DNA of 64,000 bases, taken from positions 1 through 64,000 of the forward strand of contig CALVEO010000004.1 in NCBI GenBank assembly GCA_944326615.1, in the 5' to 3' direction. Of this stretch, positions 36,138-44,936 are shown in pieces (position 1 is the stretch's first letter; each line of letters begins with the position of its first letter). The DNA is from Candidatus Gastranaerophilales bacterium (GTDB lineage: Bacteria > Cyanobacteriota > Vampirovibrionia > Gastranaerophilales > Gastranaerophilaceae). A program made the translations under genes and the position numbers. The notes under the pieces were generated by a model, which saw only the letters and a program-made list of their open reading frames with translations, was not told the DNA's origin and did not search any database.

Positions 36138-36780
36138 TATAAAAAAGTTATGAAGATAAGCCTTTATAAATAAGCTTGACATCTTACCTTCCAGGACTTC
36201 TTGGCCTCCAATAAAACCCTCTCCCGCATCTCTAGGGACTCGCAGGCTCGTCAAGAGCTGCTCCCTCTCACAAAGAGAGAGGGGAAAGCGTGCCGCTCTA
36301 TACGTCACATTTTCTTACAATGACAGAACAAACTCATGCAAAACTCAAATGGCGGATGGAACGACTACGTTCCCCTCCCCAAACGGGGAGGGCTGGGGAG
36401 AGGGTAACAATCAGAAGAACAGAGGTTCTGAGGGCAGGAAGGCAGGCTGAATAAAGAAGTTATTTTTGTGCACAGCACAAATTATAGTTTTCTTTTCAAT
36501 AGCACCCACCCCTTTACTTCCCCTGTCTTGCTCATTCGCGAATAACGGGACTGCAACGCCGTCGCCTGCGCGCCGCCGTTTCGCCCTTCGCTCATTCGCG
36601 CTCCCCTCAAGGGAGGGGAAAACATAGCCGCTGCACCCGATACCTGGGTTTTGCATGAACTTGTTATATCACTACAAGAAGGTAGACTTCGACAATTAGA
36701 AAATAAGCCTTTTACTGTAAATGGCCTATCTTCCTAACTTCCTATCTTCTAAATCCGCTTGACATCCTGCCATCTAATAA
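36138..36780. repeat. composite interspersed-repeat region E
   Basis: No gene. About 36200-36390 is an inverted copy of region D. About 36400-36480 matches part of regions B and C. 36500-36600 contains CATTCGCGAATAACGGG and CTCATTCGCGCTCCCCTC, with the highest GC in the window. About 36620-36770 is a direct copy of 10320-10440 (AGCCGCTGCACCCGATACC through the AAGCCTTTTA segment). Confidence 0.8.
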
Positions 36781-36808
36781 AAAAAGATAGAGCCTGAGCT
36801 CTATCTTT
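36781..36808. terminator. terminator of the DUF1858 gene
   Basis: AAAGATAGAGC and GCTCTATCTTT form a perfect 11-bp stem with a CTGA loop. On the minus strand it is followed by TTTTT, so it closes the 36814 gene. Confidence 0.88.
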
Positions 36809-36813
36809 CAAAA

Positions 36814-37017
36814 TTATTCTTCCATTAAAGCATTGATATCGGCTACCATTGCATCCGGATCAAATCCATGAACTTTAGCACCTGCCTCTAAATTTTCAAA
36901 ATGAGCTGCCGCACATCCGATACAACCCAAACCATATTTTTGAAATACTGCAATACTTTCAGGACACTGCTGGACAATATCCATAATATTCATATCTTTT
37001 GTAATTTTTCCTGCCAT
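36814..37017 (-). CDS. DUF1858 domain protein (hybrid-cluster-associated redox disulfide type)
   Basis: 67 residues, the whole DUF1858 fold: KITKDMNIMDIVQQCPES, then FQKYGLGCIGCAAAHFENLE with the CxxC (Cys-Ile-Gly-Cys), and a C-terminal helix. Members of this family (TIGR03980-like) are small predicted redox-disulfide proteins found in anaerobes next to hybrid-cluster or related redox genes. No such partner is near here. A GGAGG ribosome binding site precedes the ATG, and it has its own terminator. Confidence 0.88.
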   Translation of the reverse strand: MAGKITKDMNIMDIVQQCPESIAVFQKYGLGCIGCAAAHFENLEAGAKVHGFDPDAMVADINALMEE

Positions 37018-37091
37018 AATATTTCCTCCTTATATTGACTTTACACATAATATCATTAAATATATTATACAATAAAAAAGAAGGACGTGTA

Positions 37092-37250
37092 ATGGAATTT
37101 ATTAAAAAATTATTTAAAGATGATGACAAAGTTATAGGCTTATGCAGTTTCAACAAAAAAACTCAAAAAGTTTATACTTTCACACCGCAAATTAAAAATA
37201 CAAATCTTTTTTACAGTACAAACACTAAAAATAACTTTCTCTTATCCTAA
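37092..37250 (+). CDS. small hypothetical protein (52 aa)
   Basis: 52 residues starting MEFIKKLFKDDDKVIGLCSF with AAGGACG upstream of the ATG. Basic and Asn-rich C-terminus (LFYSTNTKNNFLLS). The start at 37092 is preferred over a frame opening at 37035. It overlaps the end of the opposite-strand 37242 gene by 9 nt. Family unknown; coding is plausible because of the ribosome binding site and the position in an otherwise empty gap. Confidence 0.5.
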   Translation: MEFIKKLFKDDDKVIGLCSFNKKTQKVYTFTPQIKNTNLFYSTNTKNNFLLS

Positions 37251-37439
37251 GCAGTATAATTTGGTACCACGAGTAGGATCGCCCAAAGCATTTTCTGCAA
37301 CAACACCATACGGTCTATTAGGATTTGCTGTCCCAAAATTAAATGCTTCTTTTGCAAAATGGTTAACATGGCGTTCAACACCGCTGACTGCTTTTGTTCC
37401 CTGTAATGAATTAATCCCTAAAAGTTTTTGTATGTGCAT
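37242..37439 (-). CDS. small hypothetical protein (65 aa)
   Basis: 65 residues, MHIQKLLGINSLQGTKAVSG at the start, then VNHFAKEAFNFGTANPNRPYG and a C-terminal GTKLYCLG. No signal peptide or membrane helix. GGGG lies upstream of the ATG. It sits 86 nt downstream of another small gene on the same strand; the pair resembles in size and style the pair at 298-867. Function unknown. Confidence 0.55.
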   Translation of the reverse strand: MHIQKLLGINSLQGTKAVSGVERHVNHFAKEAFNFGTANPNRPYGVVAENALGDPTRGTKLYCLG

Positions 37440-37525
37440 AATTTTTTACCCCATAATTTCCCTTATATATATAAAATAAATTACGGGACAAAAATTGCCT
37501 AAAAATCAGAATTTATTAAGAAATA

Positions 37526-37732
37526 TTAAGCTAATAAATCAAGATGCTTTGCCTGAGTTTCACTACCAATCACTCTGGGATGGTTTAAATTATAATTTTC
37601 ATTGGTTTGCTGCGCAAATAACCCGCTGTCAAAGCGATTAAAAGATGCTCTGTTTTGACGTTCATTTTCAAAAAGATTAACAGCATTAACCCTGAAAATA
37701 TTATTCGGCTGTATAGCTTCAATTCCGTTCAT
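37526..37732 (-). CDS. small hypothetical protein (68 aa) beginning MNGIEAI
   Basis: 68 residues starting MNGIEAIQPNNIFRVNAVNL, with Asn, Gln and Arg-rich polar sequence and no membrane segment. NGIEAI also occurs at residues 9-14 of the 577-867 protein, which hints at a shared short N-terminal element in a family of small proteins. AAGGATTA lies upstream of the ATG. Function unknown. Confidence 0.55.
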   Translation of the reverse strand: MNGIEAIQPNNIFRVNAVNLFENERQNRASFNRFDSGLFAQQTNENYNLNHPRVIGSETQAKHLDLLA

Positions 37733-37841
37733 AATTAATCCTTAGTTATTATAAAACATACAAAAAACAGTTTTTTCAAAATTAAAAAAAAATCTTTACA
37801 AACTTAACAATTAATTATCAGCATTAAATTACATTTGTGAA

Positions 37842-38489
37842 TCACCAAGGATAGTCATCTCTAATGTCCCAGCCGTCATATTGAATTAATGATGAACACC
37901 AGTATGGACTTTCACCGCCGCACATACGTTTAAGATCGTCTCTGGTATAATCATACTGTTTCGGATTTGGAACTACTCCCTCTTGCCAGAATACAAATAC
38001 ATGCTGAGTATCTAAAGCATCTCTAAAGCTTGATTTATTATCAATATCTTCGCAATATCTATATTGAGGACAAAAAATCATATACATGCTGACTGTAGGA
38101 ACTGAAGCCGTTGGATCAAGGTAATCCCTTTGCATATAAGCTCCTGCTCCATTTGGAAAAGTTACAAACAATCCTTTTGCCATTTTCGTTACATTTACAA
38201 CTTTTATGTAAGGTCTCCAGTAGTGATTGAAAAATTTTTCCATATCTTCACCATTAAATGCCCTGACATCATTTGTACCCATATCTTCAAAACTGCCAAG
38301 AATTTTATCTTTTTCTCTAAGCTGAGCTGCTTGCTGCATTGTACTGCTAAAATGTTTTAAACGAGTTACAACAAGCTTTTTTTGATAATTTTGAACAAGC
38401 ACAGGCATAGTCATGGCAGCAACTACACCGATAACTCCGAGAGTTATCAAAACCTCAGCAAGTGTAAATCCTTCAAAATATTTCGTCAT
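37842..38489 (-). CDS. type II/IV pilin-like protein (pseudopilin)
   Basis: 215 residues. Leader MTKYFEG is followed by FTLAEVLITLGVIGVVAA, the prepilin cleavage site and N-terminal helix, as in the 14601 and 26907 proteins. The C-terminal region has four or more Cys (FCPQYRYCED, RMCGGESPYWC) probably in disulfides and a Trp/Asp-rich end (GWDIRDDYPW). The start at 38489 has AAAGGTG upstream. It is divergent from an XRE regulator at 38569 (79 nt between starts), the same pairing as 14250/14601. Role in a competence pilus or secretion apparatus is inferred. Confidence 0.9.
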   Translation of the reverse strand: MTKYFEGFTLAEVLITLGVIGVVAAMTMPVLVQNYQKKLVVTRLKHFSSTMQQAAQLREKDKILGSFEDMGTNDVRAFNGEDMEKFFNHYWRPYIKVVNVTKMAKGLFVTFPNGAGAYMQRDYLDPTASVPTVSMYMIFCPQYRYCEDIDNKSSFRDALDTQHVFVFWQEGVVPNPKQYDYTRDDLKRMCGGESPYWCSSLIQYDGWDIRDDYPW

Positions 38490-38568
38490 AAATATCACCT
38501 TTCATACAAAAATTCAGTATCTGACATTAGTAAAAGCTTTTTATAAAATACAGCTAACCGGTGAAATT

Positions 38569-38883
38569 ATGAGTACAAAAAAAGAATTATTGGGAATGAG
38601 GATTAAAGAAATCCGGGAAAACAGAAAATTTACACAGGACAAGCTTGCTGAAATGGTTGGAATTGATCCAAAACATCTCAGCAGAATAGAAAACGGAAGA
38701 AATTATCCTTCATTTGAAACCTTAGAAAAAATTCTTGACAGCCTTAATGTTTCTTATGAAGACATATTCAATTACACACATTTTGCGACGAAAACCGAAA
38801 TGATAAGCAAAATTAACGCAAAATTATCTAATTTAAATAATGAAAAATTGACATTTATATTCAAAATGGTAAACGAAATTTAA
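38569..38883 (+). CDS. XRE-family transcriptional regulator
   Basis: 104 residues. HTH_3 domain at about residues 10-65: MRIKEIRENRKFTQDKLAEM, IDPKHLSRIENGRNYPS and a helix ETLEKILDSLNVSYEDIF, followed by a helical C-terminal 35 residues of unknown role. I choose the ATG at 38569, preceded by GGTGA; the frame upstream to 38413 lies within the divergent pilin gene. Likely controls itself and the divergent pilin gene. It ends 3 nt before the convergent DUF151 gene. Confidence 0.9.
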   Translation: MSTKKELLGMRIKEIRENRKFTQDKLAEMVGIDPKHLSRIENGRNYPSFETLEKILDSLNVSYEDIFNYTHFATKTEMISKINAKLSNLNNEKLTFIFKMVNEI

Positions 38884-38886
38884 TAA

Positions 38887-39402
38887 TTATTGATCACTCT
38901 CGTGGTGTTCGTTATCTTTCATAAGTTTTGCAAAATCAGATGGCTTAATACTCTGAACAAACTTTTTAAATTCCTGTGCTTCTTCCTCATCTTTAGCCGA
39001 ATCTGTTGATACAGAGCCGTTTGAAATTACATTTGCAGTAACAAAAATCGGAGCATCAACTCTTATTGCAACAGCTATTGCATCAGACGGCCTTGAATCA
39101 ATCTCCAGCACTTTTCCTTCCTCGTTTTTCAGATATAAAGTAGCGTAATAAGTATCTTTTTCAACATCATTAATTTCTATTTTGTCAAGCTGATAGCCTG
39201 TCTTTTCAATAATATTAATAATTAAATCATGAGTCATTGGACGTGCAACATTAAGATTTTCAATCTTTCTTATAATCGCACTTGCCTCTGCCGAACCTAT
39301 CCAGATAGGCAGAGCCTTTCGGTTTTCTTTGTCATGCAAAACAACAATAGGTGAACCTGTTCTTGTATCAAGGGCAATGCCCATAACTTTCATTTCAATC
39401 AT
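38887..39402 (-). CDS. bifunctional nuclease family protein (DUF151/BFN)
   Basis: 171 residues. The DUF151 domain covers about 1-135: GSPIVVLHDKENRKALPIWI, GSAEASAI, RPMTHDLIINIIEKTG and the signature EIDSRPSDAIAVAIR. Members have reported DNase/RNase activity in plants and Mycobacterium structural homologues, and are widespread in Cyanobacteria. The C-terminal 35 residues are an acidic helical tail. An AGGC/AAAGGC-type site precedes the ATG. Substrate in this organism unknown. Confidence 0.92.
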   Translation of the reverse strand: MIEMKVMGIALDTRTGSPIVVLHDKENRKALPIWIGSAEASAIIRKIENLNVARPMTHDLIINIIEKTGYQLDKIEINDVEKDTYYATLYLKNEEGKVLEIDSRPSDAIAVAIRVDAPIFVTANVISNGSVSTDSAKDEEEAQEFKKFVQSIKPSDFAKLMKDNEHHESDQ

Positions 39403-39552
39403 TATAAATAAGCCTTTCTATATAATTTTATCAATATTTTAACTTAATTAAAAAATACGGTCAAGAAAAATATTTACGAAAAAAATATTTATGCTATTAT
39501 AAATATATGCACATGTCGTGAAAAATATTTTCACGAATAATTAAATAAAAAT

Positions 39553-39642
39553 GGAGTAGTGGCCGAGTGGCTGAAGGCGGCACCCTGCTAAGGTGTTATG
39601 TGGGTATAACCTGCATCCAGGGTTCAAATCCCTGCTGCTCCG
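39553..39642 (+). tRNA. tRNA-Ser(GCU)
   Basis: Class II tRNA. Acceptor arms GGAGTAG (39553-39559) and CTGCTCC (39635-39641) pair; discriminator G at 39642. D arm GCCGAGTGGCTGAAGGC; anticodon arm CACCCTGCTAAGGTG with anticodon GCT; a long variable arm typical of serine; T loop GGTTCAAATCC. CCA is not encoded. A hairpin terminator follows. Confidence 0.97.
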
Positions 39643-39646
39643 TATT

Positions 39647-39678
39647 AAAATCCGATAACTAAACGGTTATCGGATTTT
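39647..39678 (+). terminator. terminator of the tRNA-Ser gene
   Basis: AAAATCCGATAAC (39647-39659) and GTTATCGGATTTT (39666-39678) pair perfectly over 13 bp with a 6-nt loop. Confidence 0.88.
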
Positions 39679-39689
39679 AATTTTGTATA

Positions 39690-40000
39690 AACGTTGAATT
39701 TTAATTCTCTTCATTGAATTCAGCGGAAGCGATGGCAAAGGTGCTTTCTTTGGAACAAGCAAAGCTTGTGAAAAGAAAGTCCGCAGACCAGTAAAATACG
39801 AGCGGCAAGACAAATCTCTGATGCTAAAAAAATACCATCTGGCAAGTAATTATTAATGTTAAAAACATTCGTAATAATTCGCAATAATAAAGATAAAAAA
39901 GTTATTTTTATGCTATATTGAACTTAATACAACAAAATGAACATTATGTTGCATATTTATAAAAAACTGAAAATTTTTACTAAAATATTAAGGGAGAATA
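39690..40000. other. leader region of the deoxysugar operon
   Basis: No gene. A hairpin with CTTTCTTT/AAAGAAAG outer arms and an ACAAGC/GCTTGT core spans about 39749-39784, and another (AATTATTAATGTT / AACATTcgTAATAATT) spans 39848-39879. The last 120 nt are AT-rich and should hold the promoter of the operon that begins at 40001; a GGGAG site precedes its ATG. Confidence 0.5.
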
Positions 40001-40798
40001 ATGAAGGTTGTTATTTTAGCCGGCGGATTAGGAACACGCTTAAGTGAAGAAACAAAATTAATGCCAAAACCTATGGTTGAAATCGGCGGAAAGCCTATTT
40101 TATGGCATATTATGAAAATATATTCACACTTTGGTTTTAATGAATTTGTTATACTTAGTGGCTACAAATCCCACGTAATCAAGGATTATTTCGTGCATTA
40201 TTACCAGCAATATTCAGATATTACCGTAGATATGCTCAACAATTCTGTAGAAATCCATCGTATAAAAACTGAACCTTGGAAAGTTACAATACTTTATACG
40301 GGCCAAGATACAATGACCGGCGGACGTATAAAAAAAGCGCAGGAATACATTGGCAGAGAACCTTTCCTATTAACATATGGCGATGGGGTTTCTGATATAA
40401 ATATAAAAGATTTAATTGAATTTCATAAAAAATCAGGGAAACTTATAACTTTAACAGCAGTACAGCCAACCGGACGTTTTGGTGCTCTTGTTATTCAAGA
40501 TAATAGTTTGATTACTTCATTTATGGAAAAACCCAAAGGTGATACATCCTGGATAAATGGAGGGTTCTTTGTTTGTGAGCCTGGTGTATTCGATTATATA
40601 CCGGAAGGAGATGATGTTATTTTTGAACGAACACCATTAGAAAACCTAGCAAAAGCTCATGAGCTTAATGCATACAAACATGACGGTTTCTGGCGGCCAA
40701 TGGATACGCTTAAAGACAAAAATGATTTAACAAAAATGTGGGAATCAGGTGATTGCCCCTGGGCTGTATGGCAGCCTAGTGAGGTATCACATGTTTAA
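40001..40798 (+). CDS. rfbF: glucose-1-phosphate cytidylyltransferase
   Basis: 265-residue nucleotidyltransferase that makes CDP-glucose from glucose 1-phosphate and CTP, the first step to all CDP-3,6-dideoxyhexoses. MKVVILAGGLGTRLSEET opens the Rossmann-like fold, with PKPMVEIGGKPILWHIMKIY, LTYGDGVSDIN (metal Asp), FMEKPKGDTSWINGGFF and the C-terminal YKHDGFWRPMDTLKDK, all diagnostic of RfbF rather than dTDP- or UDP-glucose synthases. First gene of a plus-strand operon of twelve genes; its stop overlaps the rfbG start. Confidence 0.95.
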   Translation: MKVVILAGGLGTRLSEETKLMPKPMVEIGGKPILWHIMKIYSHFGFNEFVILSGYKSHVIKDYFVHYYQQYSDITVDMLNNSVEIHRIKTEPWKVTILYTGQDTMTGGRIKKAQEYIGREPFLLTYGDGVSDINIKDLIEFHKKSGKLITLTAVQPTGRFGALVIQDNSLITSFMEKPKGDTSWINGGFFVCEPGVFDYIPEGDDVIFERTPLENLAKAHELNAYKHDGFWRPMDTLKDKNDLTKMWESGDCPWAVWQPSEVSHV

Positions 40799-41873
40799 TA
40801 GTATTTATCATGGTAAAAAAATTTTTATTACAGGCCACACCGGATTTAAGGGGAGCTGGCTTTCGATTTGGCTGCAAATACTGGGAGCACAAGTCTGCGG
40901 ATATTCTCTTGAACCTGACACAGAACCTTCGATGTTTAAGGCTTTAAGAATCGGAGATAAAATATCTAAATCAATAACCGGCAACATACTTGATGAAAAA
41001 CTACTGGAAAAATCAATGTTGGAATTTGAACCTGATATTGTATTTCATCTTGCAGCCCAGCCATTAGTAAGGCTTTCATATTTAGAACCTGTATTAACAT
41101 ATAAAACAAATGTTATCGGAACATTAAATGTTTTAGAGGCAGCAAGAAAATGCCCTTCTGTAAAAGCTTTTGTTAATGTTACCACAGACAAATGCTATGA
41201 AAATAAAGAGATAAATCGCGGCTATCGTGAAGACGAACCAATGGGCGGTTATGATATGTATTCTTCTTCAAAAGGATGTGTTGAAATTATGTCTTCATCA
41301 TATAGACGTTCTTTTTTACAAGACGGATATGCACTGGCAACAGCGCGTGCAGGAAACGTTATCGGCGGTGGAGACTGGGCACAGGACAGATTAATACCTG
41401 ATTGTATAAGAGCTATAAATAAAGGCGAAAAAATTGAGATAAGAAATCCTGCAGCAGTACGTCCATGGCAGCATGTTCTTGAACCATTGTCAGGATATCT
41501 GCTATTAGGTCAAAAATTGCTTGAATACGGAAGACATTTTGCAGACGGGTTTAACTTTGGTCCGCAAGAAAACAGCGTTTTAAAAGTTTTGGAAGTAGCA
41601 GAAAAAATTATCGAATTATACGGCACAGGTGAAATTCTTATTCACAAATGTGATGATATGCATGAGGCAAATCTATTAATGCTAAATATAGAAAAAGCAG
41701 AAAAAGTGCTTGGATGGATACCATCTTACAGTGCAAATGAAGCTATTGAAAAAACTGTAGAATGGTACAAACATTTTTACAAACAAGATACAAATATGTA
41801 CGAATTTACAATAAATCAAATTAGAGAATACGAGGGAAGCATAAAATGGAGCAAGAATTACGCGATAAGGTAA
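40791..41873 (+). CDS. rfbG: CDP-glucose 4,6-dehydratase
   Basis: 360-residue SDR enzyme turning CDP-glucose into CDP-4-keto-6-deoxyglucose with bound NAD. GHTGFKGSWLSIWLQ is the RfbG form of the GxxGxxG motif; VTTDKCYEN and MYSSSKGCVE include the catalytic Asp-Lys and YxxxK (Tyr-Ser-Ser-Ser-Lys); ARAGNVIGGGDWA is typical of the family. The start at 40791 overlaps the rfbF stop and has GAGGT upstream. It overlaps rfbH by 28 nt. Product is the substrate of RfbH. Confidence 0.95.
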   Translation: MFNSIYHGKKIFITGHTGFKGSWLSIWLQILGAQVCGYSLEPDTEPSMFKALRIGDKISKSITGNILDEKLLEKSMLEFEPDIVFHLAAQPLVRLSYLEPVLTYKTNVIGTLNVLEAARKCPSVKAFVNVTTDKCYENKEINRGYREDEPMGGYDMYSSSKGCVEIMSSSYRRSFLQDGYALATARAGNVIGGGDWAQDRLIPDCIRAINKGEKIEIRNPAAVRPWQHVLEPLSGYLLLGQKLLEYGRHFADGFNFGPQENSVLKVLEVAEKIIELYGTGEILIHKCDDMHEANLLMLNIEKAEKVLGWIPSYSANEAIEKTVEWYKHFYKQDTNMYEFTINQIREYEGSIKWSKNYAIR

Positions 41874-43204
41874 AATCAGCAGCAAAAGAATATTATCAAT
41901 CGGTTTACGGAGAAAAACGGAAATTCGATTATATCCCGCCAAGCGGAAAACTTTTGGGCGAAGAAGAATTGATGAACATGATTGATGCTTCTTTGGATAT
42001 GTGGCTTACAGCGGGCAGATTTAACAGGGAATTTGAGAGCAAATTTGCTGAATATTTAGGCGTAAAATTTGCACTTTCAACAAATTCCGGCTCAAGCGCA
42101 AATTTACTTGCATTTTCAGCACTAACTTCCCACAAATTAGGAGAGCGAGCACTTAAAAAAGGAGATGAAGTTATCTCAGTTGCAGCAGGATTTCCTACAA
42201 CAATAAACCCTATTATTCAACATGGAATGGTTCCGGTTTTCATTGACTGCGAAATTGGCACTTATAATATCAACGCTGATAAAATTGAAGAGGCAATAAG
42301 TCCCAAAACAAAAGCAATTTTTCTTGCCCACACACTTGGCAACAGTTATGACTTAGACAAAATAATGAAAATTGCAGAAAAATATAATCTTTGGGTTATT
42401 GAGGACAGCTGTGATGCTTTAGGAGGCGAATATAAAGGGCGTAAACTTGGAACAATCGGTCATATCGGAACATTTAGTTTTTATCCTGCCCATCACCTCA
42501 CAATGGGTGAAGGCGGGGCAGTTATAACCAATGACCCTCAATTATACAAAATTATTATGTCATTCCGCGATTGGGGCAGAGATTGCTGCTGTCCGCCCGG
42601 ACAAGATGGAGTTTGCGGGAAACGTTTCAGCCGCCAGTTAGGGAACTTGCCATACGGATATGATCACAAATATACTTATTCCCACATTGGTTTTAACTTA
42701 AAAATTACCGACTGGCAGGCAGCGTTAGGCTGTTCACAAATTGATAAACTCGACAGCTTTTTAGCAATCCGCCGGCATAATGCTGCAATTTTAACAGAAA
42801 AACTTGCAGATCTGAAAGATTATTTAATTCTGCCGGAAGTCAGAGAAGGTGTAAAACCTTCCTGGTTCGGGTATTTAATTTCGGTAAAAGAAGATGCTCC
42901 ATTTACCAAACAGCAAATGGTTGAATATCTTGAAGAACATAAAATCGGTACCCGACAGCTATTTGCAGGTAATATTTTAAGACAGCCGATGATTGTTGAT
43001 AATGACGTTAATTTTAGAATAGGAAATTCTCCGCTTATTAATTCAAAAGACTTAACAGAAGAACACTATAAACTTCTGCCTGCAACAGAATTTATAATGA
43101 ATAATACATTCTGGGTTGGTACATTCCCTGCGCTTGGAGAACATGAAATAAACCGTATCTGTGAAACAATACACAATGCAATAGATGAATTGAGAGGCAA
43201 ATAA
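41846..43204 (+). CDS. rfbH: CDP-4-keto-6-deoxyglucose 3-dehydrase (E1), RfbH
   Basis: 452-residue PMP-dependent dehydrase that removes the C3 hydroxyl to give CDP-4-keto-3,6-dideoxyglucose together with a reductase (E3). It has the DegT fold but the Schiff-base Lys is replaced by His: FSFYPAHHLTMGEGG, His216/His217. The cysteine-rich loop RDCCCPPGQDGVCGKRFSRQ is the [2Fe-2S]-associated segment of RfbH/DdhC/AscC. The usual E3 flavoprotein (DdhD/AscD) is absent from the window; a 4Fe-4S protein gene overlaps instead by 1 nt at 43204. Confidence 0.95.
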   Translation: MEQELRDKVKSAAKEYYQSVYGEKRKFDYIPPSGKLLGEEELMNMIDASLDMWLTAGRFNREFESKFAEYLGVKFALSTNSGSSANLLAFSALTSHKLGERALKKGDEVISVAAGFPTTINPIIQHGMVPVFIDCEIGTYNINADKIEEAISPKTKAIFLAHTLGNSYDLDKIMKIAEKYNLWVIEDSCDALGGEYKGRKLGTIGHIGTFSFYPAHHLTMGEGGAVITNDPQLYKIIMSFRDWGRDCCCPPGQDGVCGKRFSRQLGNLPYGYDHKYTYSHIGFNLKITDWQAALGCSQIDKLDSFLAIRRHNAAILTEKLADLKDYLILPEVREGVKPSWFGYLISVKEDAPFTKQQMVEYLEEHKIGTRQLFAGNILRQPMIVDNDVNFRIGNSPLINSKDLTEEHYKLLPATEFIMNNTFWVGTFPALGEHEINRICETIHNAIDELRGK

Positions 43205-44178
43205 TGTTATTAGATTTATTTAAAAATAAAAAATGTTTTAAACTTGTCTGCGGGGCAGGCAATGAAGATGCTGTTGAAGTTGAAAAATTGGTTACTTTAT
43301 ATTCAAAAGCAGGATGTAATTTTTTTGATTTATGCGCAAAACCTGAAATAGTTGATGCCGCAAAACGCGGCTTGAAAAGAGCCGGAATTACAGAAGACAG
43401 ATACCTCTGCTGCTCTGTCGGCATAAAGGGAGATCCCCATGTCAGCAAAGCTAAAATTAATGAAGATTTATGCATAGGATGTTCAAAATGTACAAAAGAA
43501 TGTCTTCAAAATGCTTTAGTTCCACTGACAAATAAAAATGTTTATCAGGTTAATACTGTTAAATGTATAGGTTGCGGGCATTGCGCCAGTGTTTGTCCAA
43601 AACAAGCGATTGAAATGACAAGTGAATTTAAAAATTTAAAAGAAGTTCTACCCCCGCTTATTGAAAAAGGTATTGATTGTATTGAATTTCATGCACTTGG
43701 TGAAGATGAAAATGAAGTAGATGAAAAATGGGCAGATATTAATGAATTGTATAACGGACCGTTAAGCATCTGTATTGACCGTTCGAAACTTGGGAATGAA
43801 CGTGTTTTAAGCAGAATTAACAGAATGCTTGAGAAAAGACAGCCTTATACAACAATTATTCAGGCAGATGGATGTCCGATGAGCGGAGGTAAAGATGATT
43901 TTAAAACAACTTTACAAACCGTTGCTATGGCTGAAATTTTTCAAAATGCGAATTTGCCTGTCTATCTTTTATTATCAGGCGGTACCAATTCAAAATCTAC
44001 TGAATTAGCAAAATTATGCGGTATTAACGCAGGCGGTGTTGCAATAGGTTCTTTTGCAAGAAAAATAGTCAGAGAATATATTGACAGAAACGATTTTTTG
44101 GAAAATGAAGAAGCTTTCAATAAAGCATTGAAAATTGCGAAACAATTGGTTGATGTTTCTATGGAGAATATGAAATAA
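43204..44178 (+). CDS. LdpA-like 4Fe-4S protein, possible electron donor for RfbH
   Basis: 324 residues. Residues 1-75 resemble the N-terminus of cyanobacterial LdpA (CFKLVCGAGNEDAVEVEK, AGCNFFDLCAKPEIVDAA). Two ferredoxin-type clusters follow: CIGCSKCTKEC (about 92-102) and CIGCGHCASVC (about 122-132). The C-terminal half (about 145-320) is a TIM-barrel-like domain matching LdpA_C. LdpA is a redox-sensing clock-input protein in Synechococcus. Here it lies directly after rfbH in a sugar operon, so I infer that it supplies electrons to RfbH in place of the missing E3. No flavin motif is seen. Confidence 0.75.
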   Translation: MLLDLFKNKKCFKLVCGAGNEDAVEVEKLVTLYSKAGCNFFDLCAKPEIVDAAKRGLKRAGITEDRYLCCSVGIKGDPHVSKAKINEDLCIGCSKCTKECLQNALVPLTNKNVYQVNTVKCIGCGHCASVCPKQAIEMTSEFKNLKEVLPPLIEKGIDCIEFHALGEDENEVDEKWADINELYNGPLSICIDRSKLGNERVLSRINRMLEKRQPYTTIIQADGCPMSGGKDDFKTTLQTVAMAEIFQNANLPVYLLLSGGTNSKSTELAKLCGINAGGVAIGSFARKIVREYIDRNDFLENEEAFNKALKIAKQLVDVSMENMK

Positions 44179-44936
44179 TGATTAAATTAAAAACCTCAAA
44201 TTGGGAAATTGAAAATATAGAGGCAATTTTATTTGATAAAGACGGCACCTTTATAGATTCACATATTTACTGGGGAGAGATAATCAAACGCAGAGTAAAC
44301 GCCGTAATGAATTATTATAACATTGATAAAAAACTATTTGAAGAATTATGTCTTTCTTTAGGCTTGGACTGCAATAAAAACTGCTTAATTCCTGAAGGAC
44401 CTATTGCCCTTTTAGCACGAGAAGCAGTAATTAACTCGCTGCTTGCAAAACTAAAAGAATATAATATCCAAGCAGAATTAAATACTATTGAACAAATATT
44501 TAAAGATGTTCATAAAGCATTCCTGCCGGAAATTTATAATTATATAAAATTAATTGACGACGCAAAAGATATGTTTCAAAGATTACAAAAGCACAACGTG
44601 AAACTTGCTGTTGTAACCTCTGATATGAGAGCTAATACAGAAGCGATTTTAGAACATCTTAAACTTAGAGAATACTTTGATATCGTAATCGGCAAAGATG
44701 ATTGCACAAAAGCTAAAAAAACAGGAGAACCTGCATTAATCGCACTTGAAAAACTGCAAGCTAATCCGGAATTTACAATATCTGTAGGTGATGCATCTAT
44801 GGATTACGAAATGGCAAAAAATGCAAAATTAAAAGGTTCTATTCTTGTAGCAACAGGACAAACCCCGTTTGAAGACTTAAAAAAACTTACTGATACTGTT
44901 GTTAGCAGCTTAAAGGAGGTAAAAATTGAAAACTAA
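44178..44936 (+). CDS. HAD-superfamily phosphatase
   Basis: 252 residues. Motif I LFDKDGTFID (nucleophile Asp20, acid Asp22), motif II VVTSDMRA, a Lys in VIGKDDCTKAKKTGEPA and motif IV VGDASMDYEMA are all visible, with a helical cap between about 30 and 115, as in phosphoglycolate phosphatase-type (subclass I) enzymes. The substrate is probably a phosphorylated sugar or aldehyde made in the same pathway, because the gene is enclosed by overlapping genes of the deoxysugar operon. It overlaps the aldolase gene by 11 nt. Confidence 0.88.
   Translation: MIKLKTSNWEIENIEAILFDKDGTFIDSHIYWGEIIKRRVNAVMNYYNIDKKLFEELCLSLGLDCNKNCLIPEGPIALLAREAVINSLLAKLKEYNIQAELNTIEQIFKDVHKAFLPEIYNYIKLIDDAKDMFQRLQKHNVKLAVVTSDMRANTEAILEHLKLREYFDIVIGKDDCTKAKKTGEPALIALEKLQANPEFTISVGDASMDYEMAKNAKLKGSILVATGQTPFEDLKKLTDTVVSSLKEVKIEN

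Noticed and set aside
36411-36656. 81-codon frame in region E
   Set aside because: It lies in repeats and a GC-rich inverted-repeat tract with no ribosome binding site.
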